NCBI RefSeq assembly: GCF_900108405.1
Contig: NZ_FNXG01000002.1
Location: 310,001-374,000, forward strand
Length of the DNA stretch: 64,000 bases
DNA from: Paracoccus alkenifer
Lineage (GTDB): Bacteria; Pseudomonadota; Alphaproteobacteria; Rhodobacterales; Rhodobacteraceae
Reading direction: 5' to 3'
Of this stretch, positions 21,335-29,510 are shown in pieces. Position 1 is the first letter of the stretch; every line of letters starts with the position of its first letter. The notes under the pieces were generated by a model. The model was not told the origin of the DNA, searched no databases, and saw only the letters and a list, made by a program, of their open reading frames with translations. A program made the position numbers and the translations under genes.

Positions 21335-22243
21335 TCAGGCGTCCTGCGCGGCGATTTCAGCGGCCAGCCGGGCGTTGGCCAGCACCAGCGCGATATTCGC
21401 CTCGACCGAGCGGCCCTGCGTCAGGTCGTAGACGCGATCCAGCAGAAAGGGCGTGACCGCCTTGGCGGCGATGCGCTTGCGGGCTGCCTCGTCCAGGGCG
21501 CGCTCGACGGCGGGAAAGATCTCGGCGCGGGGGATTTCGGCCTCGGCCGGGATCGGGTTCACCACCAGCTGCCCGCCGGGCAGGCCCAGGGTGCGGCGCA
21601 TTCTTGCAGCGGCGGCGATCTGGGCGGGGTCGTCCAGCCGCAGGGGTGCGGGCAGGCCGGAATCGCGCGACCAATAGGCGGGGATCGCATCCTGCCCGAC
21701 CGCGATCACCGGCACGCCGAGGGTTTCCAGAAACTCGAAGGTCCGCGGCAGGTCGAGGATCGCCTTGGCCCCCGAGGACACCACCGTCACCGGCGTCGCC
21801 GCCAGTTCGTAAAGATCGGCCGAGATGTCCATGGTTTCCCCGACATTGCGGTGGACGCCGCCGATGCCGCCGGTCGCAAACACCCTGATGCCGGCCAGCG
21901 CCGCGCAGATCATCGTCGCGGCGACGGTGGTGGCGCCGGTGCGGCCGCTGGTCAGGCAGACGGCCAGATCGGCGCGGCTGATCTTCATCACGTCTTCGGC
22001 CCCGGCGAGATGTTCCAGCGTCGCATCGTCCAGCCCGATGCGGATCTGCCCGCCGATCACCGCGATGGTGGCGGGGGTGGCGCCGGCGTCGCGCACCGTG
22101 CGTTCGACCTCGCGCGCCATTTCCAGATTGCGGGGGTGGGGCATCCCGTGAGTGATGATCGTCGATTCCAGCGCGACGACGGGGCGGCCCGCGTCCAGCG
22201 CCTCGCGGACCTCGGGGGTGAAGCTCAGCGGCAGGTCGGTCAT
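21335..22243 (-). CDS. psuG: pseudouridine-5'-phosphate glycosidase
   Basis: A 302-residue Mn-dependent enzyme cleaving pseudouridine 5'-phosphate into uracil and ribose 5-phosphate. Family landmarks are VVALESTIITHGMPHPRN, the KISRADL segment with the catalytic Lys, GRTGATTVAATMICAALAGIRVFATGGIGGVHR, and LPGGQLVVNPIP. ATG 22243 follows GAGGAGCC and gives the family-typical MTDLPLSFTPEV start. The usual partner, pseudouridine kinase PsuK, is not next to it; the neighbours are prfB (convergent) and tyrS (same strand, 128 nt upstream). Confidence 0.95.
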   Translation of the reverse strand: MTDLPLSFTPEVREALDAGRPVVALESTIITHGMPHPRNLEMAREVERTVRDAGATPATIAVIGGQIRIGLDDATLEHLAGAEDVMKISRADLAVCLTSGRTGATTVAATMICAALAGIRVFATGGIGGVHRNVGETMDISADLYELAATPVTVVSSGAKAILDLPRTFEFLETLGVPVIAVGQDAIPAYWSRDSGLPAPLRLDDPAQIAAAARMRRTLGLPGGQLVVNPIPAEAEIPRAEIFPAVERALDEAARKRIAAKAVTPFLLDRVYDLTQGRSVEANIALVLANARLAAEIAAQDA

Positions 22244-22333
22244 CGGAGGCTCCTCGGCTGTGGTCCCGAGGATCAAGCGCCAAGGCGAGCGGGCGCGTCA
22301 AGAGCCGCCGTGCGGGACGGGCATGGCCCGGTT

Positions 22334-22364
22334 GCCGCAGGCGCCGGACAAGGGCGCCTGCGGC
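22334..22364 (-). terminator. 12-bp perfect hairpin after tyrS
   Basis: Arms GCCGCAGGCGCC (22334-22345) and GGCGCCTGCGGC (22353-22364), with a 7-nt loop, lie directly beyond the tyrS stop. No T tract is present. Confidence 0.5.
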
Positions 22365-22371
22365 CGGCGGT

Positions 22372-23619
22372 CTAGCCGGCGATGCGCAGCATCCGGTGCT
22401 TTTTCTTGCCCAGGCTGATCTTCATGCCGTCGCCCACCTCGGCCGCGGTCAGCAGCCGCTGCGGGTCGGTCACGGGGTCGTTGTTCAGCCGCAGCCCGCC
22501 CTCGGCGATCAGGCGCTTGGCCTCTTTCCCGCTGGCGGTCAGGCCGGTCTGCGCCAGCATCTGCACCACCGACAGCCCGCCGTCAAAGGCCGCGGCGGGC
22601 ATGGCGACCAGCTCCAGATCGCCGCCGGCGCCGCCCTGTTCGAACACCTCGCGGGCGGTTGCCTCGGCGCTGGCGGCGGCGTCGGCGCCGTGCAGCAGGG
22701 TGGTCACCTCGTTCGCCAGCACGATCTTGCCGTCGTTGATCGCCGCGCCCTGCAACGCGCCCAGCCGATCGCATTCCGCCACCGGCAGCTCGGTATAAAG
22801 CTTGAGGAACCGGCCCACATCGGCGTCGGTGGTGTTGCGCCAGAACTGCCAGAATTCATAAGGCGACAGCATCGCCCCGTTCAGCCACACCGCGCCGCCC
22901 GCCGACTTGCCCATCTTGCGCCCGTCCGAGGTGGTCAGCAGCGGCGAGGTCAGCCCCCAGATTTCGCGGTCCAGCACCCGGCGTGTCAGGTCGATCCCAT
23001 TGACGATATTGCCCCACTGGTCGCTGCCGCCCATCTGCAACCGGCAGTCGTAACGCCGATATAGTTCCAGAAAATCATAGGCTTGCAGGATCATGTAGTT
23101 GAATTCGAGGAACGACAGGCTTTGTTCCCGGTCCAGCCGCGATCTCACCGATTCAAACGACAGCATCCGGTTGACCGAGAAATGCCGCCCGATGTCGCGC
23201 AGGAAATCGAGGTAGTTGAGGCTATCCAGCCACTCGGCGTTGTTCAGCATCATCGCGCCGCTGTCGCCGTATTGCAGGTAGCGGGCAAAGACCTGCTGCA
23301 TCCCGTCGATATTCGACTGGATCGCATCGGGGGTCAGCAGCGGCCGTTCCTCGCTGCGGAAAGACGGGTCTCCGACCTTGGTGGTGCCGCCGCCCATCAG
23401 GGTGATCGGGCGGTTGCCGGTTTTCTGGAACCAGCGCAGCATCATGATGTTCAGCAGGTGGCCGACATGCAGGCTGGCCGCGGTCGCGTCATAGCCGATA
23501 TAGGCCGTCACCGGCCCCTGGGTCAGGGCATCATCCAGCGCCTGCATGTCGGTGCAGTCGGCCAGATAGCCGCGTTCGACCATGACGGTCAGGAACTCGG
23601 ATTTCGGGCGGTAGGTCAT
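22372..23619 (-). CDS. tyrS: tyrosyl-tRNA synthetase
   Basis: A 415-residue class I aminoacyl-tRNA synthetase charging tRNA-Tyr. It has the HIGH-type signature HVGHLLN, the tyrosine pocket region [11 protein letters not shown] and [15 protein letters not shown], and the KMSKS-equivalent KMGKS. An S4-like C-terminal RNA-binding module is visible ([35 protein letters not shown]). ATG 23619 follows AAAGGA. The gene is divergent from anmK with a 75-nt gap, a common arrangement in this bacterial family. Confidence 0.97.
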   Translation of the reverse strand: MTYRPKSEFLTVMVERGYLADCTDMQALDDALTQGPVTAYIGYDATAASLHVGHLLNIMMLRWFQKTGNRPITLMGGGTTKVGDPSFRSEERPLLTPDAIQSNIDGMQQVFARYLQYGDSGAMMLNNAEWLDSLNYLDFLRDIGRHFSVNRMLSFESVRSRLDREQSLSFLEFNYMILQAYDFLELYRRYDCRLQMGGSDQWGNIVNGIDLTRRVLDREIWGLTSPLLTTSDGRKMGKSAGGAVWLNGAMLSPYEFWQFWRNTTDADVGRFLKLYTELPVAECDRLGALQGAAINDGKIVLANEVTTLLHGADAAASAEATAREVFEQGGAGGDLELVAMPAAAFDGGLSVVQMLAQTGLTASGKEAKRLIAEGGLRLNNDPVTDPQRLLTAAEVGDGMKISLGKKKHRMLRIAG

Positions 23620-23694
23620 CGGCTTTTTCCTTTCACTGCGCCCGCCTATACAGCCAGCGCCGGGCAAGGAAAAGCGAACTGGCGGGGGGTGCGG

Positions 23695-24786
23695 ATGCTG
23701 GTGCTGGGGATGATGTCGGGAACCTCGCTTGACGGGGTGGATGCGGCGGTGATCGAGACGGACGGCGAGGCGATCCACGGTTTCGGTCGCAGCGGCTATC
23801 GCCCGTATTCGGCTGCGGAATCTGCGGTGCTGCACGGGGCGCTTGGCCGCTGGCCGGGCGAGGGGGGCGTCTCTGAGGCCGCGGCGCTGTCGGTGGCAGC
23901 CCATGCCGCACTGGCCGGCGATTTCCCCGAGGCCGCGCTGATCGGCTATCACGGCCAGACGCTGGCCCATGACCCCGCGCACGGCCGCACCCATCAGGCC
24001 GGGCAGGGCTGGCGGTTGGCGCGGGCGACCGGCCGCCGCGTGGTCTGGGATTTCCGGCACGAGGATGTGCGTCAGGGGGGCGAGGGCGCGCCCTTGGTGC
24101 CGTTCTTTCACCACGCGCTGGCCTGCTGGGCGGTGGGGCAGGGGCGGCTTGAACCCGCGCCGGTGGTGTTTCTGAACCTCGGCGGGGTGGGCAACCTGAG
24201 CTGGTGCGACCCGCGCGAACCCGATCCGCTGCGCGCCTGCATCGCCTTTGACACCGGCCCGGCCAATGCGCCGCTGAACGACCTGATGCGGGCGCGGCGA
24301 GGCGTGGCGCGGGACGAAGGGGGCGGGCTGGCAGCCTTGGGCGCGCCGGATGAAACCGTGGTCGGGGATTTCCTGCGGCATGAGTATTTCACCCGCCCCG
24401 CCCCGAAATCGCTGGACCGCGATGCATTCGCCGGGCTGGCGGCGGCCGTTGCGCGGCTGGGCGACGCCGATGCGGCCGCGACGCTGGCCCATGTCGCGGC
24501 GGCTGCGGTGGCCAGCGGGCTGGGGCTGCTGCCCTCGCGCCCGGAAATGCTGCTGGTCTGCGGCGGTGGCCGTCACAATGGCGCGATCATGGCGGCGCTG
24601 GCGTCGCGCTGCAACCTGCCCGTGCTTCCGGTCGAGACCGCCGGGCTGGACGGCGACATGATCGAGGCGCAGGGCTTTGCATGGCTGGCCGCGCGGGTGC
24701 TGCGCGGGCTGCCGACCTCGGGGCCGGGCACCACGGGCGCGCCCCGCGCCGTCTGCGGCGGCAGGATCAGCGCACCGGCGGGATGA
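23695..24786 (+). CDS. anmK: anhydro-N-acetylmuramic acid kinase
   Basis: A 363-residue kinase that phosphorylates and opens 1,6-anhydro-MurNAc during cell-wall recycling, giving MurNAc-6-phosphate. The N-terminal phosphate loop [52 protein letters not shown] and [14 protein letters not shown] are all recognisable. The start is ATG 23695; GTG 23689 is in frame and only two codons earlier. It fits with the amidase and PBP genes upstream as part of wall turnover. Confidence 0.94.
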   Translation: MLVLGMMSGTSLDGVDAAVIETDGEAIHGFGRSGYRPYSAAESAVLHGALGRWPGEGGVSEAAALSVAAHAALAGDFPEAALIGYHGQTLAHDPAHGRTHQAGQGWRLARATGRRVVWDFRHEDVRQGGEGAPLVPFFHHALACWAVGQGRLEPAPVVFLNLGGVGNLSWCDPREPDPLRACIAFDTGPANAPLNDLMRARRGVARDEGGGLAALGAPDETVVGDFLRHEYFTRPAPKSLDRDAFAGLAAAVARLGDADAAATLAHVAAAAVASGLGLLPSRPEMLLVCGGGRHNGAIMAALASRCNLPVLPVETAGLDGDMIEAQGFAWLAARVLRGLPTSGPGTTGAPRAVCGGRISAPAG

Positions 24787-24900
24787 CGCCGGGGCGGGGC
24801 CGAAAGCGGGCGTCGGGCGGAACAGTTGCGGCGGGCCGGCGTTGGGGCGCCATGATCGGGGAACCGCGTTCCCCTAACGCCACGAACAAGGAGGCTCATG

Positions 24901-25707
24901 ATGAAAGCCCTGCTTCTTGCTGCGACGTCCTCGCTGGCCCTGACCGGATTCGCGATGGCGCAGACCGACGCCACGGACGGCACTGCGACCACCACCGACA
25001 CCACCACGACCACGATTATCCAGGATGCCGCCACGGATGTGGGCGACGCCGCCGCCGCGGCCGGCGACCGGATCGAGGATGCCGCTGACCGCGCCGAAAG
25101 CGCGCTGGACGAAGCGGTGACCACCGACGCGGCCGATGTGGCCGAGGACGCCGCCGACCGCGCCGAAAGCGTCACCGACGAGGCCGTGACCGAGGGCGCG
25201 GACGGCACGGTGGTCGACACTACCACCACAACGACCACCATGCCCGACGCAACCACGCCGGTCGTTCCCGCCCCGATGGGCGCGCCGGCCGATCCCGCCG
25301 TCCAGCCGACGCCCGATACAGCCCCTGTCGTCGCCCCCGATGTCAGCGCCCCGGCCCTGACCGCGGATAATCCGGGGATGCTGGGGTCGTGGCTGCTCGA
25401 TCGCCGGATCTGGACCACCAACCAGCCCTCGTCCAGCGCATGGAGCGACCCGATGCTGACCGAGCGTCCGGCCGAATGGACCGACATTGCCAAGGTCGGC
25501 GACATTGTGGTCGATACCGACGGCAACGTGCTGGGCTATGTCGCGGATATCGGCGGCTTCCTTGGCATCGGCGCCAAGCAGGTGCTGCTGGGCAAGGATG
25601 CGCTGCATTTCGTGCGGATCGGGGACGATGCCTTCTTTGCGACCAATTTTACCCGCGAGGAACTGGAAGCGCTGCCCGACTTTGACAAGACCACCGTCAT
25701 GCAGTGA
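24901..25707 (+). CDS. exported PRC-barrel protein with Thr-rich patches
   Basis: A 268-residue protein with a signal peptide (MKALLLAATSSLALTGFAMA). The first half is low complexity: two Thr runs (about 29-37 and 106-113) flank an Ala/Asp/Glu-rich segment with a near-duplicated DAADRAES...DEAVT unit. The C-terminus is a PRC-barrel (about 197-255; VGDIVVDTDGNVLGYVADIGGFLGIGAKQVLLG). PRC-barrels are small beta folds also found in photosynthetic reaction centre H subunits and RimM; the role of these exported versions is unknown. AAGGAGG precedes adjacent ATGs at 24898 and 24901; the second has better spacing. It is followed by a terminator and then a second PRC-barrel gene sharing the GGFLGIG loop. 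Confidence 0.82.
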   Translation: MKALLLAATSSLALTGFAMAQTDATDGTATTTDTTTTTIIQDAATDVGDAAAAAGDRIEDAADRAESALDEAVTTDAADVAEDAADRAESVTDEAVTEGADGTVVDTTTTTTTMPDATTPVVPAPMGAPADPAVQPTPDTAPVVAPDVSAPALTADNPGMLGSWLLDRRIWTTNQPSSSAWSDPMLTERPAEWTDIAKVGDIVVDTDGNVLGYVADIGGFLGIGAKQVLLGKDALHFVRIGDDAFFATNFTREELEALPDFDKTTVMQ

Positions 25708-25730
25708 TGCAAGCCGGCTGACTGCGGCAT

Positions 25731-25755
25731 GGGGCGCCCCTTGGGGCGCCCTTTT
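25731..25755 (+). terminator. intrinsic terminator after the first PRC-barrel gene
   Basis: Arms GGGCGCCC (25732-25739) and GGGCGCCC (25744-25751) form a compact stem followed by TTTT (25752-25755). Confidence 0.7.
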
Positions 25756-25836
25756 GCCTGCGCGCCGGAACCCTTGTCTGCCGGTCGGGTTGATCCGGCG
25801 ATGTCCAAGCCACTTCACGGAACAAGGATTTCCCTC

Positions 25837-26889
25837 ATGCTGAACAAGCAACTTCTGGGGACAGCCGCGGTGCTGTCGTTGATTGCCGCTGGCGCCATGG
25901 CCCAGACCGAGGCCCCCGATGCCGCCGCCGACCAGCCCGCCGCGGCGGACACTGCGCAGCCCGAAGCCCAGGTCGTCGTCGAACAGGCCGAGCCGACCGT
26001 GACCGTGGACGCGCCCACCCCCACCGTCCACGTGAACCAGCCCGCGCCGCAGGTGACCGTCGAACAGCCCGAGCCGACCGTGACCGTCACCCAGGCCCCG
26101 CCCGAAGTCACCGTCGAGCAATGCGCCCCCACCATCACCGTGACGCAGGCCGAGCCGACGGTGACCGTGAACATCCCCCAGCCCATCGTGACCGTGGCGC
26201 TGCCCGACCCCGAGGTGACCGTGGACGAGGCGCGCCCGACCGTGACCGTCGACATGCCCGAGCCGGTCGTTTCATTCGTCCAGCCCCAGCCGAAAATCAC
26301 CGTCGAGGACGCCGAGCCGCGCGTTCAGGTGACTGACGCCGAACCGCAGGTCGATGTCACCCGCGCCACCGAGGCACAGGTTGAGATTCGCCAGAATGAT
26401 CCGGTGATCGACGTCGAGCAGGCCGATCAGGCGCAGGTGAACCTGCAAGACGCCCCCGCGGCCGAGGTCGAGGTGGAACAGGCCGATCAGGCGCAGGTCG
26501 AGGTCCGGCAGGACGAGGCCGCGGTGAATGTGGCGCAGGATCCGCCGGCGCTGGCTCCCGTCTCGGCCCCCGACATCGCCACGCGCGAGGGTTATGCCGC
26601 CGTTCCGGTCGACGAGCTGTCGGCCGATGAGCTAACCGGCATCCCGGTCTATGCGGCGGCCGACGAACATATCGGCGACGTGAACGCGGTGGTGACCGAC
26701 GAATCCGGCCGGGTCCGGCAGATCATCATCGGGGTCGGCGGGTTTCTGGGCATCGGCGAACGCGACCTCGCCTATCCGCTGGACCAGGTGTCCATCCAGC
26801 GCCAGCCCGACGGCAGCGATCTGCGCGCCTATGTGGGCACCCCGGCCGCCGAGGTGCAGAACCTGCCGGAATATCAGCCGGCCGACTGA
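25837..26889 (+). CDS. exported PRC-barrel protein with about 20 nine-residue repeats
   Basis: A 350-residue protein with a signal peptide (MLNKQLLGTAAVLSLIAAGA, then MAQTEAP). Residues about 46-232 are about 20 imperfect tandem units of nine (sometimes ten) residues, consensus VTVxQPEPT, alternating Val and acidic/polar residues. The first two thirds are Pro-rich, and the later units change to V-E-V-E-Q-A-D-Q-A-Q. The C-terminus is a PRC-barrel (about 265-325) with IIIGVGGFLGIGERDLAYPLDQV. A single Cys lies within the repeat (VEQCAPT). ATG 25837 follows AAGGATTTCCCTC. Function is unknown; an extended periplasmic beta-rich spacer presenting the barrel is a reasonable guess. Confidence 0.82.
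   Translation: MLNKQLLGTAAVLSLIAAGAMAQTEAPDAAADQPAAADTAQPEAQVVVEQAEPTVTVDAPTPTVHVNQPAPQVTVEQPEPTVTVTQAPPEVTVEQCAPTITVTQAEPTVTVNIPQPIVTVALPDPEVTVDEARPTVTVDMPEPVVSFVQPQPKITVEDAEPRVQVTDAEPQVDVTRATEAQVEIRQNDPVIDVEQADQAQVNLQDAPAAEVEVEQADQAQVEVRQDEAAVNVAQDPPALAPVSAPDIATREGYAAVPVDELSADELTGIPVYAAADEHIGDVNAVVTDESGRVRQIIIGVGGFLGIGERDLAYPLDQVSIQRQPDGSDLRAYVGTPAAEVQNLPEYQPAD
25972..26532 (+). repeat. 27-nt (nine-codon) coding tandem repeat array
   Basis: Internal repeats of the second PRC-barrel gene, about 20 degenerate units. GTGACCGT(C/G) recurs at the start of most of the first ten units. The later units contain a near-identical pair encoding VEQADQAQV. Confidence 0.75.
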
Positions 26890-27021
26890 TCGGGGCGCTC
26901 TTTTACCCTCGCGGTGCAGGGATTTTCGCCATTCCGGCGCGGTCGGGCGCTTTGCCGCTTGACCTCCTGCGCCGCGATGCGTAAATCCCCGTCACCCAGA
27001 GGCGATCTGGGTGTGGTGTGG

Positions 27022-27098
27022 GCGGTTGTAGCTCAGTTGGTTAGAGTACCGGCCTGTCACGCCGGGGGTCGCGGGTTCGAGCCCCGTCAACCGCGCCA
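27022..27098 (+). tRNA. tRNA-Asp (GTC), copy 1
   Basis: A 77-nt cloverleaf: acceptor GCGGTTG/CAACCGC, D arm GCTCAGTTGGTTAGAGT, anticodon stem CCGGC/GCCGG with loop CTGTCAC (anticodon GTC), T arm GCGGGTTCGAGCCCCGT, discriminator G, encoded CCA. Confidence 0.97.
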
Positions 27099-27128
27099 TC
27101 CACCACCACAGGATCGCCCCGGAAATGC

Positions 27129-27205
27129 GCGGTTGTAGCTCAGTTGGTTAGAGTACCGGCCTGTCACGCCGGGGGTCGCGGGTTCGAGCCCCGTCAACCG
27201 CGCCA
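27129..27205 (+). tRNA. tRNA-Asp (GTC), copy 2
   Basis: Identical in all 77 bases to the copy at 27022-27098 and separated from it by 30 nt, so it is probably on the same transcript. Confidence 0.97.
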
Positions 27206-27344
27206 TTTTCCCCCCTTTCACCACATGTGCCGGATGCCTCGGCCCGCCGCCCCTGTGCGCACAGCATTTGTCTCGGGGGATGCCGCGCGCCCTTTTCATC
27301 CGGCGTCACATCCCTATGCTGACCCCGTTGCGAAGGAGAGGCTG

Positions 27345-27836
27345 ATGGCGGGCGGAATCGATTATGGCGGGATGATGCACCGTGCCATGCAGGGGCTGAT
27401 CGCCGACGTGTTGCAGGTGGTGGCCGAACAGGGGCTGCCGGGCGAGCATCATTTCTTCATCACCTTCGACACCCGCGACGAGGGGGTCGAGATGGCCGAC
27501 TGGCTGCGCGAGCGCTACCCCGAGGAAATGACCATCGTCATCCAGCACTGGTTCGACAATCTCAAGGTCACGCATGAGGGCTTCACCATCACGCTGAACT
27601 TCGGCAACTCGCCCGAGCCGCTGTATGTGCCCTTTGATTCGCTGCGCACCTTTGTGGACCCTTCGGTCGAGTTCGGGCTGCGGTTTGAAACCCAGGACAG
27701 CGACGAGGATGCCGAGGACGCCGAGTCCGAGGGCGGCGCCGCCCCGAGCCACGGCCCCGAGGGTCCGGGCGAGGCAGCCGAACCCCCCGCGGGCGGCGGC
27801 GCCGAGGTCGTCAGTCTGGACAAGTGGCGCAAGTGA
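27345..27836 (+). CDS. sspB: SspB-family ClpXP adaptor
   Basis: A 163-residue alphaproteobacterial SspB-type protein, which tethers ssrA-tagged substrates to ClpXP. The folded domain (about 1-115) has IDYGGMMHRAMQGLIADVLQVVAEQGLPGEHHFFITFDT and PEEMTIVIQHWFDNLKV...FTITLNFGNSPEPLYVPFDSLRTFVDPSVEFGLRF. An acidic, disordered linker ends in VVSLDKWRK, matching the ClpX-binding tail expected of the family. ATG 27345 follows AAGGAGAGGCTG; the longer frame upstream runs through the second tRNA gene and is not coding. Confidence 0.92.
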   Translation: MAGGIDYGGMMHRAMQGLIADVLQVVAEQGLPGEHHFFITFDTRDEGVEMADWLRERYPEEMTIVIQHWFDNLKVTHEGFTITLNFGNSPEPLYVPFDSLRTFVDPSVEFGLRFETQDSDEDAEDAESEGGAAPSHGPEGPGEAAEPPAGGGAEVVSLDKWRK

Positions 27837-27886
27837 CCGCCGGCTGACCGCGCGGCGCGCGCGGATCCCCCGTCAGCGCAGGGCCG

Positions 27887-28456
27887 TCAGCGCAGGGCGT
27901 CGGCCAGCCATTGCTGCACCATCGCGTGCGCCTGTTGCGGCGCAGGGCCGCGGGCGTCGATCACCGCGCGCAGATATACCCCGTCGATCAGCGCGCCCAG
28001 CGTCTCGGCCAGCCGCGCGGCCTGCGCGCCGGCCCGCGGGCGCAGCGCATCCAGCAGGTTGCTGCGCAGCCGGCGGTGATAGATCGCCAGCAGCCGCGCC
28101 GCATCCGGCTCGGTCAGGGTCAGCGGATAGAAATTCAGCCAGGCTGCGGTGGTGTCGCGGTCGAAATGCGCGCTGTCGAGACTGGCGGCGATGATCGCCT
28201 CGGCCCGGCGGTCGGGCGGGGCATCGGCCAGTGCGCGACGGACGCTTTCACCATAAAGCGCCAGAATATGTCGCATCGCCGCGACCAGCATCTGCGACTT
28301 GGACCCGAAATAATGATGGGCCAGCGCCGGCGACATCCCCGCATCGCGGGCGATACGGGCCACGGTGACCTCTTGCGTGCCGGTCCGCCCGACGGCGGCG
28401 ATTGCGGCATCGACCAAAGCCGCCTTTCGGCTGGCCTCGGCGCGGTTTTTAGGCAT
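27887..28456 (-). CDS. betI: TetR-family choline-responsive repressor BetI
   Basis: A 189-residue TetR-type repressor. The HTH (QEVTVARIARDAGMSPALAHHYFGSKSQMLVAAMRHIL, about 25-62) matches BetI, as does the ligand-domain segment FDRDTTAAWLNFYPLTLTEPDAARLLAIYHRRLRSNL. It is divergent from choXWV, with a perfect 20-bp palindrome in the 112-nt gap that is the expected operator for both directions. ATG 28456 starts at the conserved MPKNRAEASRK. The betA/betB oxidation genes, often neighbours, are not in the window. Confidence 0.9.
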   Translation of the reverse strand: MPKNRAEASRKAALVDAAIAAVGRTGTQEVTVARIARDAGMSPALAHHYFGSKSQMLVAAMRHILALYGESVRRALADAPPDRRAEAIIAASLDSAHFDRDTTAAWLNFYPLTLTEPDAARLLAIYHRRLRSNLLDALRPRAGAQAARLAETLGALIDGVYLRAVIDARGPAPQQAHAMVQQWLADALR

Positions 28457-28503
28457 AAGGGAACCCTCGGCAGAATCACCAAGTGTCGAAGATATAGCGC
28501 GGA

Positions 28504-28523
28504 TTGATTGACCCGTCAATCAA
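28504..28523. promoter_or_regulatory. probable BetI operator
   Basis: A perfect palindrome TTGATTGAC-cc-GTCAATCAA sits between the divergent betI and choX starts. Its size and symmetry fit a TetR-family dimer site. Confidence 0.75.
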
Positions 28524-28568
28524 CGATCGCCCCGGCGCTGACACAGAACGACGAAGAAGGAGACTGAG

Positions 28569-29510
28569 ATGACCTTCCGCACCAGCCTGCTGGCATTTGC
28601 CGCCGCGACGCTGCCCCTGACCGCCGCCGTTGCGGCCGAGCCCGACAGCTGTCGCAGCGTCCGCATTTCCGAACCCGGCTGGACCGACATCTCGGCCACC
28701 ACCGGCCTGACCACCACGGTGCTCAAGGCGCTGGGCTATGAAACCGATGTCGCGCTGCTGTCGCTGCCCTTTACCTTTGCGGCGCTGTCGACCGACGATC
28801 TGGACGTGTTTCTGGGCTACTGGCACCCCTCGATGCTGGCCGACCTGCAACCCTATACCCAGGCGGGGACCATCGACACCGTGCGCACCAACCTGACCGG
28901 CGCCAAATACACGCTGGCCACCAACCGCGCCGGGACCGAGGCCGGGATCACCGATTTCGCGTCCATCGCCGCGCAGCGCGACGCGCTGGAGGGCCGCATC
29001 TACGGGATCGAGCCGGGCAATGACGGCAACCGGCTGCTGCTGGACATGATCGGCGACGACCGTTTCGGGCTGGGCACCTTTGAACTGGTCGAATCCAGCG
29101 AACAGGGGATGCTGGCGCAGGTCGCCCGCGCCGATGCCGCCGGCAAGCCGGTGGTGTTTCTGGGGTGGGAACCCCACCCGATGAACAGCCAGTTCGAGAT
29201 GACCTATCTGCCCGGCGGCGATGACATCTTCGGCCCCGATCTGGGCGGCGCCGAGGTGCGCACCACCACCCGCGCCGGCTATGTCGCGGAATGTCCCAAT
29301 GTCGGGCGTTTTCTGCAAAATCTCGAATTCACCCTGGCGATGGAAAACGAGATCATGGGCGCGATCCTCGACGATGGCCGCGACGCTTCGGATGCGGCGC
29401 GCGACTGGCTCAGGGCAAATCCCGAGGTGGCTGGGCCGTGGCTTGACGGCGTCACCACCTTTGACGGCGGCGATGCGCAGGCGGCGCTGGGCGCGGCGCT
29501 GGACGGGTGA
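28569..29510 (+). CDS. choX: choline ABC transporter substrate-binding protein
   Basis: A 313-residue periplasmic protein of the OpuAC/ProX type II group. A signal peptide (MTFRTSLLAFAAATLPLTAAVAA) is followed by VRISEPGWTDISATTGLTTTVLKALGY, FLGYWHPSM, YGIEPGNDGNRLL and FLGWEPHPMN. The aromatic residues Trp, Tyr and Trp in these segments fit a quaternary-ammonium cage. GAAGGAGA precedes the ATG. It is first gene of choXWV and probably repressed by the divergent BetI. It delivers choline for uptake and subsequent betaine formation. Confidence 0.95.
   Translation: MTFRTSLLAFAAATLPLTAAVAAEPDSCRSVRISEPGWTDISATTGLTTTVLKALGYETDVALLSLPFTFAALSTDDLDVFLGYWHPSMLADLQPYTQAGTIDTVRTNLTGAKYTLATNRAGTEAGITDFASIAAQRDALEGRIYGIEPGNDGNRLLLDMIGDDRFGLGTFELVESSEQGMLAQVARADAAGKPVVFLGWEPHPMNSQFEMTYLPGGDDIFGPDLGGAEVRTTTRAGYVAECPNVGRFLQNLEFTLAMENEIMGAILDDGRDASDAARDWLRANPEVAGPWLDGVTTFDGGDAQAALGAALDG

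Noticed and set aside
26914-27344. Open frames running through the two tRNA-Asp genes
   Set aside because: They are translations of the tRNA sequence itself (the repeated VRVPACHAGGRGFEPRQPRH) and cannot be coding; the sspB start was moved to 27345 accordingly.
28504-28523. Reading the betI/choX palindrome as an FNR box
   Set aside because: The TTGAC and GTCAA halves are 2 nt apart, not 4, and the symmetry extends to 9-bp arms, which fits BetI better.
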